Part shown: in pieces, positions 1 to 5,623 of the stretch
Numbering within the stretch: position 1 is the first letter of the stretch
How the letters are laid out: the number at the start of each line of letters is the position of its first letter
Origin: Lachnospiraceae bacterium
GTDB lineage: Bacteria > Bacillota > Clostridia > Lachnospirales > Lachnospiraceae
Direction: 5' to 3'
DNA length: 5,623 nt
Assembly: GCA_003446735.1 (NCBI GenBank)
Contig: DMCJ01000203.1
Span: 1 to 5,623 of the forward strand
The notes under the pieces: model-generated
Database searches by the model: none
The model's input: the letters and a program-made list of their open reading frames with translations, nothing else
What the model was told of the DNA's origin: nothing
Position numbers and translations under genes: made by a program

Positions 1-34
1 CTGCTCTGAATTGGATCAGTACCTGTTCAGCCAT
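1..34 (-). CDS. Start of a probable RelB/DinJ-family antitoxin (partial)
   Basis: Only the first 11 codons plus one base are inside the window; the gene continues past the left edge. The reading is MAEQVLIQFRA. An ATG at 32-34 is preceded by AAAGGAG with an 8-nt spacer, and a near-consensus promoter lies about 60 bases further upstream. A short N-terminus of the form MA-x-VLIQFRA(D/E) is typical of RelB/DinJ ribbon-helix-helix antitoxins, where this segment forms the DNA-binding beta-strand. Such antitoxins neutralise a YafQ/RelE-type mRNA interferase usually encoded just downstream and repress their own promoter. The start codon, ribosome site and promoter are seen directly; the family call rests on 11 residues and is inference. 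It is a separate transcription unit from the heptose operon, with a terminator between them. Confidence 0.5.
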   Translation of the reverse strand, partial: MAEQVLIQFRA

Positions 35-95
35 AAAATCATCTCCTTTATAATCTAATGCACAATGTATATGTTCGTTAGTTGTTTGTAATATT

Positions 96-124
96 ATTAT
101 AGCCAGAAGACTAAAATATATCAA
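96..124 (-). promoter_or_regulatory. Sigma-70/SigA-type promoter for the left-edge gene
   Basis: Read on the minus strand, a -35 box TTGATA (119-124) and a perfect -10 box TATAAT (96-101) are separated by exactly 17 bases. Transcription would begin near position 88-90, giving a leader of about 55 nt before the ATG at 34. It sits just beyond the terminator of the heptose operon, so it would give the putative antitoxin gene its own start. No clear inverted-repeat operator was found near it. Confidence 0.7.
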
Positions 125-135
125 CAAGAAAATAG

Positions 136-169
136 AAAAACCCCACCAGATAATTTCATCCAATAGGGT
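136..169 (-). terminator. Probable intrinsic terminator of the heptose operon
   Basis: On the minus strand ACCCTATTGG (160-169) can pair over all ten positions with CTGGTGGGGT (140-149): six Watson-Crick pairs, including three C-G pairs at the base, and four G-U pairs. The loop is 10 nt. The stem is followed at once by TTTTT (136-140, the first T also pairing) and a further T-rich stretch. The hairpin is moderate because of the G-U pairs, but its place, after hldE and directly before the next promoter, fits operon termination. The plus-strand reading has no T-run, so it is not bidirectional. Confidence 0.55.
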
Positions 170-201
170 CTGTCAAAATCATATTGCCACTTCCACAAGT
201 C

Positions 202-411
202 TTAAAGTGTCCTGTTTCGTTTCATTTTTCTTGCATTGATTGGCGTAAGATTGGCGTATTTGATATCTTTAAATCCCTTGTAAAGCCCATAAATACAACA
301 TTTCTTATCATAAACTTTTAAGTCGGGAAAAGTATCAGCTGAAAGTATGTGATCTCGACTAATGTCTGCATGCTTTCTTAAACCTTTCTTAGTGTGACAA
401 TGGGACGTATC
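202..411 (-). pseudogene. Start-less open stretch, possible tail of a decayed gene
   Basis: A minus-strand frame different from that of hldE is open from the TAA at 202-204 up to a stop at 463-465, overlapping the 3' end of hldE. It contains no ATG, GTG or TTG that could start it, except an ATG eight codons before the stop (225-227). Outside hldE the 70-odd residues look protein-like: an N-terminal cluster with Cys and His (CDTSHCH), then a Lys/Tyr-rich tail including DKKCCIYGLYKGF, ending in a basic segment MKRNRTL. I do not recognise the family. It may be the 3' end of a gene truncated when the heptose cassette or a mobile element recombined here, or simply chance; an AT-rich run of about 70 codons without a stop is uncommon but not decisive. 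It has no ribosome binding site. Confidence 0.3.
238..258. repeat. Short direct repeat GATTGGCGTA x2
   Basis: The ten bases GATTGGCGTA occur at 238-247 and again at 249-258, an exact repeat with an 11-bp period. A second 11-bp-period pair, CTTTCTTA at 373-380 and 384-391, lies in the same intergenic segment. An 11-bp period is close to one DNA helical turn, so these could be paired protein-binding sites. The copies are few and short, and no function is claimed. Confidence 0.4.
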
Positions 412-1867
412 ACATTTTTTCGAGGATAGAGGTCGTGGATCTTCCTTCGGTAAGCGGAATGATCACTACCTTCCCTCCGTTTTTTTCAACGACGTCTGCA
501 CCGACGATTTCCTCTCTTAAGTAGTCTCCGCCTTTTACAAGTACATCTGGCATGATCTCGCTAATGAGCTCATAGGGCGTATCCTCATCAAAGGATATCA
601 CGTGACCTACGGATGAAAGCGCCGCAAGCACCTCCATGCGGTCATTAAGGCTATTTACCGGCCTGTTTTTTCCTTTTAGTCTCTTTACCGAATCATCCGA
701 GTTGACGCCGACTATAAGGACATCTCCAAGCTTACGCGCCTCATTAAGACACCTTATATGTCCAACGTGGATCACATCAAAGCATCCGTTGGTAAAAACG
801 ATCCGTTTTCCTTTTAAGGAATCTCTTAAAAAGGCGGCATCAGACCTTTTCCATATCCGGCCGGATCCCCCGCTTGGATCATCATATGCGCTGCCGTAAA
901 AAAGCGCCATCACTTCGCTTAAAGAAGGCTGATATGTTCCGGCCTTTCCGACCTCGATACCGGCAGCCGTATTTGCGATCATGACCGCCTCTTTTTCATC
1001 CTTTCCGAGAGCGAGCATGGCGGCAAGATAAGCAAGGACCGTATCTCCTGCTCCCGTTACATCAAACACCTCTTTACCGCAGGCGGGGATATGGAAACAG
1101 CTGTCATTTCCAACAAGGATCATCCCTCCGGCTCCGAGCGTCACCAATACATATTCGCACGACGATCTGTTTAAAAGATCTTTAGCTGCGCGTATTACAT
1201 CATCTTTATTTCCCAGGTTCTCTCCTGCGATCTTTGAGAGTTCCTTTTTATTCGGTTTTAAAAGATAGGCTCCGTTATATCGCCCGTCCTTATTATCCTT
1301 GATGTCGGCTACGACCCTTATGCCCTTCTTTCGGGAAAGGCTTATAATTTCTTTAACGAGATGCCCGGTCAAAAAGCCCTTTTTATAATCGGAAATGACA
1401 AGGATATCATATTCTTCTATCCTGTCATTTAAGGCTTTAAGAGCCGCCGCTTCCTCATCTTCCGAAATATCGAAAGGCTCCTCTATATCGGAGCGCATCA
1501 CCTGCTGATGATCATTTGCGATAAACCTTGTCTTTACCGTCGTAGAGCGCTCACTCCTTATGACCATACCGGTATCAATGCCCATTTGGGCAAGCATATC
1601 CATAAGCTTATCACCGTTTGCATCTTTTCCTGTAACGGAAAGAAGTGATACTTTTGCACCTGCCGCATTAAGATTGGCGGCAACGTTAGCTCCGCCGCCG
1701 GGACTAAATCGTTCACCTGTATATTTAAATACAGGCACGGGTGCCTCGGGAGATATCCGGTCGATCTCCCCTTCCAAATAGATATCAAGCATGATATCTC
1801 CGACAACGAGTATCCTGCCCACCTTATTATCCGTAAACTTCTTTGTATCCTCCATCTTAAGCCCCAT
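410..1867 (-). CDS. hldE: Bifunctional heptose 7-phosphate kinase / heptose 1-phosphate adenylyltransferase HldE
   Basis: A cytosolic enzyme of ADP-heptose synthesis with two steps: the N-terminal half phosphorylates D-glycero-D-manno-heptose 7-phosphate to the 1,7-bisphosphate, and the C-terminal half joins heptose 1-phosphate to AMP. Residues about 17-325 are a PfkB/ribokinase fold: GGGANVAAN at 57-65 (sugar-binding region) and DVTGAGD at 269-275 (anion hole and catalytic Asp275). Residues about 355-485 are a cytidylyltransferase-like domain: TNGCFD at 359-364, HVGH at 367-370 and a late GRSTTSI at 475-481. The 485 residues compare with about 477 in E. coli HldE, so both domains are complete and fused. 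The first ATG (1865-1867) has AAGG seven bases upstream; an in-frame ATG four codons later (1853-1855), preceded by GGGG, is an alternative start. It is the last gene of the operon, 41 nt after gmhA. Its end overlaps another open frame (see the remnant at 202-411). Confidence 0.96.
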   Translation of the reverse strand: MGLKMEDTKKFTDNKVGRILVVGDIMLDIYLEGEIDRISPEAPVPVFKYTGERFSPGGGANVAANLNAAGAKVSLLSVTGKDANGDKLMDMLAQMGIDTGMVIRSERSTTVKTRFIANDHQQVMRSDIEEPFDISEDEEAAALKALNDRIEEYDILVISDYKKGFLTGHLVKEIISLSRKKGIRVVADIKDNKDGRYNGAYLLKPNKKELSKIAGENLGNKDDVIRAAKDLLNRSSCEYVLVTLGAGGMILVGNDSCFHIPACGKEVFDVTGAGDTVLAYLAAMLALGKDEKEAVMIANTAAGIEVGKAGTYQPSLSEVMALFYGSAYDDPSGGSGRIWKRSDAAFLRDSLKGKRIVFTNGCFDVIHVGHIRCLNEARKLGDVLIVGVNSDDSVKRLKGKNRPVNSLNDRMEVLAALSSVGHVISFDEDTPYELISEIMPDVLVKGGDYLREEIVGADVVEKNGGKVVIIPLTEGRSTTSILEKM

Positions 1868-2150
1868 TCTGATGCCTTATCTTTAATACCTATGTTTTTG
1901 TCATTCCGTCACTTACCAAAAAGCGCATCCTCAATAAGCTCACAGAAGATATGCAAAATAACGATATGGCTCTCCTGCACTCTTGCCGCGATATCGCTCG
2001 GTACGATAACGGACAGATCGGTTTCCTTTCCTATCCTTCCGCCATAATTTCCAAGAAGTCCTATGGTAACGGCTCCTTTTTCTCCCGCTGCCTTAACGGC
2101 GCGAAGTACGTTTTCGGAGTTCCCGCTCGTGCTGATACCGACGAGCATAT

Positions 2151-2157
2151 CCTCCTT
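2151..2157 (-). promoter_or_regulatory. Internal Shine-Dalgarno-like AAGGAGG within gmhA
   Basis: Minus-strand AAGGAGG lies two bases before an in-frame ATG (2146-2148) that opens the C-terminal 79 residues of GmhA. It lies 14 bases beyond the premature TAG (2172-2174). The match to the ribosome is perfect, but a 2-nt spacer is far below the usual 5-9, so re-initiation here would be weak. In the intact protein these bases simply encode Lys-Glu (HKEDM), so chance is a good explanation. Confidence 0.35.
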
Positions 2158-2183
2158 ATGTACGAATGCATCTATCTGTCTGG

Positions 2184-2188
2184 AAAAA
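2184..2188 (-). other. T5 run: site of the gmhA frameshift
   Basis: On the minus strand the text is GAG GTT TTT CCA GAC AGA TAG. Adding one T gives GAG GTT TTT TCC AGA CAG ATA, which restores the conserved GmhA reading VFSRQI. A ribosome with Phe-tRNA on TTT could slip back one base and pair perfectly on the overlapping TTT, so -1 slippage would also restore the protein. However, no classical X XXY YYZ heptamer, upstream stimulating ribosome site or downstream hairpin was found. A homopolymer sequencing error or a real one-base deletion is simpler. Confidence 0.75.
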
Positions 2189-2501
2189 CCTCATCATAAT
2201 CAAAATCATTTGCGATAGACGACATCGCAACGGGATCGGAATTTAATACAAGTGCGGGAAGCGAAGCTCTCTCTTTCTGGAATCTTCCTACAAGCTCTCC
2301 CGCAAAATGCATGGCATCCGACGCGGATCCGCCGTTCCCGCATAAAACGATCTTGCCGCCTGCCTTAAGAACGCTTATCATGCGCTCCGCCGCTGACAGG
2401 ATATCTTTTCGAAGCCCTTCATCGTTTAAGATATTCTGTTTTATCTCGATCGTCTCTTTAAGCCTGTCTTTTATAAGTTCTTCCCGCTCTGTCATATCCG
2501 T

Positions 2502-3470
2502 TTAATAAACCTCATATCCTTTTGAGAGATAATTTTTTACATAGTCGTAAACGCCCTGCCTTATATCAGAAAACGATCCGGTATAGCCGGCGTTTCTTAG
2601 TTTATCTATCCCGGCGCACGTATAATACTGATATCTTCCCCTTAGCCCAACAGGCATATCTGTATATTCGATCACCGGCTCTGTATCCATGGCATCAAAA
2701 ACCGCCTTTGCAAGTTCATTAAAGCTTCTCGCCGTGCCTGTACCGACATTGTAAAGCCCGTTTACATCGGGATGATCTAAAAACCACATGATAACATCAC
2801 AGACATCTTTTACATAGACGAAATCTCTTTTCTGCTCTCCGTCCGGAATGTCTTTAACATATGACTTAAAAAGCCTGATCTTTCCGGTTTTGCTTATCTG
2901 CCTGTATCCGTGAAAGACCATGCTTGCCATGCTGCCCTTATCATATTCGTTAGGTCCGTATACATTGAAAAATTTAAGACCGACATGCTGCGAAGGGAAT
3001 CTATCCGCCTGATGCTTAACCCATTTATCAAACTCATGCTTTGAATGACCGTAAGGATTAAGCGGCTTTAGATCGTCGATATCCTCTCTGTCATCAAATC
3101 CCCTGCTTCCGTCGCCGTATGTAGCTGCGGAACTTGCATAGATCATGGGGATATTTTTATCAGCGCAGTATCCCCACAGTTTCTTTGTAAATTCGAAATT
3201 ATTTTTCCGAAGATAATCAATGTCATTCTCGGTCGTTGATGAGCAGGCGCCCATATGAATAACGGCCTTAACATCGCTTATACCGGCAAATTCTTTAAAA
3301 AGATCATCCTTATGAACGTATCGAAGATAGTGCTTGTTACTTAAATTCGTATGTTTCTCACCGGAGATAGCATCATCGACAATTACTATATCAAAAATGC
3401 CTCGGTCATTAAGACTTCGAACAATGCAGCTTCCGATAAAACCTGCTCCCCCCGTAACAATGAAACACAT
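2502..3470 (-). CDS. hldD: ADP-L-glycero-D-manno-heptose 6-epimerase HldD
   Basis: It inverts C6 of ADP-D-glycero-D-manno-heptose to give ADP-L-glycero-D-manno-heptose, the usual donor for heptosyltransferases; cytosolic and NADP-dependent. It is an extended short-chain dehydrogenase: the Rossmann motif TGGAGFIG is at residues 6-13, MGACSSTTE at 73-81 and YASSAATYG at 111-119. The catalytic pair is Tyr140 and Lys144 (NPYGHSK), with Lys178 in KGSMAS; all three fall at the same numbers as in E. coli HldD. QKRDFVYVKDV at 213-223 and GRYQ at 278-281 also match the family. At 322 residues it is slightly longer than the 310 of E. coli. The ATG at 3468-3470 has GAGGGG eight bases upstream. It follows the heptosyltransferase by 12 nt and precedes gmhA by 6 nt, so these genes are co-transcribed. 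Nothing appears damaged. Confidence 0.96.
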   Translation of the reverse strand: MCFIVTGGAGFIGSCIVRSLNDRGIFDIVIVDDAISGEKHTNLSNKHYLRYVHKDDLFKEFAGISDVKAVIHMGACSSTTENDIDYLRKNNFEFTKKLWGYCADKNIPMIYASSAATYGDGSRGFDDREDIDDLKPLNPYGHSKHEFDKWVKHQADRFPSQHVGLKFFNVYGPNEYDKGSMASMVFHGYRQISKTGKIRLFKSYVKDIPDGEQKRDFVYVKDVCDVIMWFLDHPDVNGLYNVGTGTARSFNELAKAVFDAMDTEPVIEYTDMPVGLRGRYQYYTCAGIDKLRNAGYTGSFSDIRQGVYDYVKNYLSKGYEVY

Positions 3471-3482
3471 CCGTTTATCCCC

Positions 3483-4694
3483 TCATGGCAAAAAAAGCTT
3501 TTGATCTTCTATAAGTCGGTCTATGACCTTGCACACCTGGCCCGAACCAATAAGACGCGTACATTCAAAAGCTCTCGCCGAGCCATGATGTCTGGGACAG
3601 CTGTAGAAATCCTTAAGATCATAAGTATTTACGACGTCATTCCAGCAGCCGTTGCAGACATGATAATTGATCACCCTGTAGGGTGTATAGAATTCGGTAT
3701 AAGGAAGTGAAAAGCCCGCTATCATGATTACCGGGATGCCTACAGCCCATGCAAGCCAGGACAGACCGCTTGATAAGACTATAAAGAAATCGGCATGCGC
3801 TAACAGATCCACACGCTCCTTTAAAGGCAGAGCTCCGGTATGATCCTCAGCTCCGTTTGGAACAGCTACCGTCCTTCCTCCGACATCCATGCTTGTCTCT
3901 TTATCGATACAAAGGACCCTGTATCCGAGCTTTATAAGATGAGCCGTTACTTCATTCCAGCCATTCGGATTATTCCAGAATTTGGCATATCCGGTGCTCT
4001 TTGTGGCGATGCAGACATAAGGCTCTTTGATCTTGCGTCTTCTGCTATGCTTTAAAAGGGGCTTTCTCTCGATCGTATCAAGCCCCAGCTGAGGCGGTAT
4101 GCACTGCCACAGCCCCACCAGGCGATGATCTACGAGCTGATAAGAAACTTTCTCCGACACGGGGAAGATCCCCAGCCTGTACGTAGCGTAGCAATCAGGA
4201 ACTTTTTCTCCGGGCTCTAAAAATATGATGTCCGGATAAGTCGGCGCAAATAACTCCCCAAGTTCCTTCTGCATCGTACAGTACAATCTGCAGGAATGCT
4301 TTTTTCCAAACTCCGCCGCATGGGGAAACCACGCCAGGATATCTCCGAGCGTACCGATAGGAAACATGATATGTACATTCTTTCCCTTAAGATCAAGATC
4401 GTGGGTAAGGATCAGCTCGCCGTCTTTCCAGAGCTCCACTCGGAAATTTATATAATACTTCCTGTTAGAGGAAGCGATCGCGTCGGAAAAATCCGTATCA
4501 AAAATGATCGCCATTGCGTCCAGATCAGTAAAACGGACATGATAATCACCCTTAGGGACCTTCACGCGCGCGCCGTCATTAAAGTCAAGCTTGACGCCCC
4601 TTATTGAGGTCCTCCTTGTGACAGGCACGGGAACATATCGGTTGGGATCTGTATTTTTCTTCTCTATTTCACCTGTATTAGTTTTACTCCGCAT
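3483..4694 (-). CDS. TibC/Aah-like protein O-heptosyltransferase
   Basis: Members of the bacterial autotransporter heptosyltransferase family transfer heptose from ADP-heptose to Ser/Thr of surface proteins in the cytosol, before export. The 403 residues match the family length of about 400. Residues about 31-105 form the family-specific N-terminal beta-rich domain. Residues 112-125 (PIGTLGDILAWFPH) resemble the GT9 active-site loop, with Asp118 the likely catalytic base by analogy to TibC. TKSTGYAKFWNN (231-242) and SSGLSWLAWAVGIPV (308-322) form the donor-binding half. Cys347, Cys350, Cys366 and Cys378 (VCNGC, YSCPRH, FECTR) match the four-cysteine 'iron finger' that binds Fe in TibC. The start ATG (4692-4694) has GGAG 11 nt upstream and lies inside the end of the preceding gene (31-nt overlap), so translation is probably coupled. 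The neighbouring ADP-heptose genes support the donor. A lipopolysaccharide heptosyltransferase is less likely because of the cysteine finger and N-terminal domain. Confidence 0.88.
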   Translation of the reverse strand: MRSKTNTGEIEKKNTDPNRYVPVPVTRRTSIRGVKLDFNDGARVKVPKGDYHVRFTDLDAMAIIFDTDFSDAIASSNRKYYINFRVELWKDGELILTHDLDLKGKNVHIMFPIGTLGDILAWFPHAAEFGKKHSCRLYCTMQKELGELFAPTYPDIIFLEPGEKVPDCYATYRLGIFPVSEKVSYQLVDHRLVGLWQCIPPQLGLDTIERKPLLKHSRRRKIKEPYVCIATKSTGYAKFWNNPNGWNEVTAHLIKLGYRVLCIDKETSMDVGGRTVAVPNGAEDHTGALPLKERVDLLAHADFFIVLSSGLSWLAWAVGIPVIMIAGFSLPYTEFYTPYRVINYHVCNGCWNDVVNTYDLKDFYSCPRHHGSARAFECTRLIGSGQVCKVIDRLIEDQKLFLP

Positions 4695-5623
4695 CTATTA
4701 AATATCTCCGCAAATTTTATCAGATCCACTCTTTTTGTCTCTTCTGTCTTTTTCAGTTTATCCATAGCTGCTTTATATGCCTTGGAACCCATATCTACAT
4801 TCGCCGGAATATATAGTTCATATTTTACCCCATTAATGCTGAAGAAGCATCTCTTTGCTACCGGTTTTAGATATTTAAACAGTGTATTCGCACTTTTAGC
4901 TGAAAAACTACGATCCGTTGAAAAATTGAGAACTATCTCCTTAGGGTTAGTGCCATTTGCTGCTTTTCTTGCAGTTGCAAACGCATCATCGATCATTTTT
5001 CTGATCTCTTTAGAAGAATATGGTACGACTTTACTCGCTACTTTATTGTTCTTTAATAACACTGAAGCCTCAGTTATAACCTGACCCTGATCATCAGGAT
5101 TATGGATCACCACCACAGTCGGAGCGGTATTATCCGGATTGGTGGATGATAATAAAGTAGGTCCGGCACTTACAGGGTTTGTGCCTGGTTCTTCTACCTT
5201 GCTGGCTCCTGTGTTTATGTTAGCGCTGCTCTTATTGTTATCATCCGGGGGTGTGACCGGTTTTTCCGGTATTGTCTGTTCTATCGCGGATACAGCTAAC
5301 TGAAGCTGGTCAAAGGAAATACTGACATTACCGTTAGGATAGACGGTAAGCAGGTAATTATCTCCGCTTTTTTCAAGGGTATATCTGAATGTCGCCTCAG
5401 TAACATTCGCACTCGCAGAGCCTGTGATCTTATATCCGTTCTTCGGACTTATCGTGATAATTCCATTTGCACTGTTAACAGCAGAGCCGTTTCTTACAGT
5501 CTGAATATATCTTCCTCTGCTCATGTTTTCGAAAGAGCTTCCATAAGAAGCATCAGCATTTGGATCTATTTCGGTGATCGATACTAAGCAGTAATCATTG
5601 GAAGCACTAATACCGGATTGTAC
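4664..5623 (-). CDS. C-terminal part of a large, probably exported protein; candidate heptosylation acceptor (partial)
   Basis: The frame is open without a stop from the right edge to the TAG at 4664-4666, so the ATG at 5522-5524 is internal: 33 further codons precede it here (starting VQSGISASNDYC) and the true start is outside. I recognise no named family. The visible 319 residues fall into three parts. Residues 1-115 are rich in Ser, Thr, Asn, Gly and alternating hydrophobics, as in beta-structured extracellular proteins. Residues about 116-170 are a Pro/Thr/Ser/Asn/Asp linker (EKPVTPPDDNN and following). Residues about 200-319 are a compact Lys-rich alpha/beta domain with SINGVKYELYIPA and two cysteines (RCFF, NRCGV). 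From memory, secreted proteins of Lachnospiraceae often end with a similar NG-x-x-Y-x-x-x-IPA segment. No LPXTG, terminal membrane helix, SLH repeat or beta-barrel is seen. Its position, overlapping the heptosyltransferase, is the only evidence that it is the acceptor. Confidence 0.75.
   Translation of the reverse strand, partial: VQSGISASNDYCLVSITEIDPNADASYGSSFENMSRGRYIQTVRNGSAVNSANGIITISPKNGYKITGSASANVTEATFRYTLEKSGDNYLLTVYPNGNVSISFDQLQLAVSAIEQTIPEKPVTPPDDNNKSSANINTGASKVEEPGTNPVSAGPTLLSSTNPDNTAPTVVVIHNPDDQGQVITEASVLLKNNKVASKVVPYSSKEIRKMIDDAFATARKAANGTNPKEIVLNFSTDRSFSAKSANTLFKYLKPVAKRCFFSINGVKYELYIPANVDMGSKAYKAAMDKLKKTEETKRVDLIKFAEIFNRCGVKLIQVK

Larger units (their letters stand above)
1909..2495 (-). 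pseudogene. gmhA: Sedoheptulose 7-phosphate isomerase GmhA, interrupted by a one-base deletion
   Basis: GmhA converts sedoheptulose 7-phosphate to D-glycero-D-manno-heptose 7-phosphate, the first committed step to ADP-heptose. Frame 1 starts at the ATG 2493-2495 and runs 107 codons to a TAG at 2172-2174. It carries the SIS-domain phosphate-binding CGNGGS (52-57) and Glu67 of MHFAGEL, matching catalytic Glu65 of E. coli. At DYDEVF the match moves to the -1 frame, which reads SRQIDAFVHKEDM and then GISTSGNS without a gap, through His182 (matching E. coli His180), to the TGA at 1909-1911. Restoring one T to the T5 run (2184-2188) gives an unbroken 195-residue protein, against about 192 in E. coli. 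The second half has no further stops, so the lesion is recent, a sequencing error, or bypassed by slippage. It starts 6 nt after hldD; a GAGG (2510-2513) lies 14 nt before the ATG. Confidence 0.9.

Noticed and set aside
1..409. tRNA, CRISPR array or insertion-sequence ends in the non-coding segment
   Set aside because: No cloverleaf, regularly spaced long repeats or paired terminal inverted repeats were seen; only the terminator, promoter, short repeats and remnant frame are supported.
1558..1806. Minus-strand open frame of 82 codons inside hldE
   Set aside because: It lies wholly within the well-conserved kinase domain of hldE in another frame and resembles no protein; a shadow.
2172..2200. 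Classical programmed -1 frameshift in gmhA
   Set aside because: Slippage on TTTTT is possible, but no X XXY YYZ heptamer, properly spaced upstream Shine-Dalgarno stimulator or downstream hairpin is evident; GmhA is not known to be recoded.
3351..3710. Plus-strand open frame of 119 codons
   Set aside because: It is antisense to hldD and the heptosyltransferase, both strongly supported, and its translation has no recognisable motif. Other plus-strand frames (e.g. 4296-4607, 4782-5084) were rejected for the same reason.
5522..5524. ATG as the start of the right-hand gene
   Set aside because: The frame stays open for 33 more codons to the window edge with similar composition, and no convincing ribosome binding site precedes this ATG, so the gene is partial.

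Overview
This 5.6-kb window most likely comes from a low-to-mid-GC Firmicute, perhaps of the Lachnospiraceae type. That assignment is an inference from strong AGGAGG-type ribosome binding sites, a near-consensus TTGATA-17-TATAAT promoter, frequent AUA and AGA codons, and a surface protein that ends without a Gram-negative beta-barrel. No ribosomal or other phylogenetic marker is present.

Nearly everything lies on the minus strand, so the genes read from high to low coordinates. From 5623 down to 410 there is one tight gene series. It holds (1) the C-terminal 319 residues of a large, probably exported protein; (2) a TibC/Aah-type protein O-heptosyltransferase; (3) HldD; (4) GmhA, broken by a one-base deletion in a T-run; and (5) the bifunctional HldE. 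Spacings are a 31-nt overlap, then gaps of 12, 6 and 41 nt, which indicates one operon whose promoter lies beyond the right edge.

Together the genes encode a nearly complete protein-heptosylation cassette. GmhA isomerises sedoheptulose 7-phosphate. HldE phosphorylates the heptose and later adenylylates it. HldD epimerises ADP-D,D-heptose to ADP-L,D-heptose. The heptosyltransferase would then transfer heptose to Ser/Thr of an acceptor, for which the co-transcribed surface protein is the obvious candidate. The phosphatase GmhB is not in the window, and no lipopolysaccharide genes are seen.

The left 409 bases hold no intact gene. Just after hldE there is a start-less open stretch (about 202-411) that may be the tail of a decayed gene. 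It is followed by a plausible intrinsic terminator (136-169) that ends the heptose operon, then a strong promoter (96-124). The promoter leads into the first 11 codons of a gene cut by the left edge, whose N-terminus resembles RelB/DinJ antitoxins. A toxin-antitoxin module and a gene remnant at the end of the cassette suggest an accessory region.
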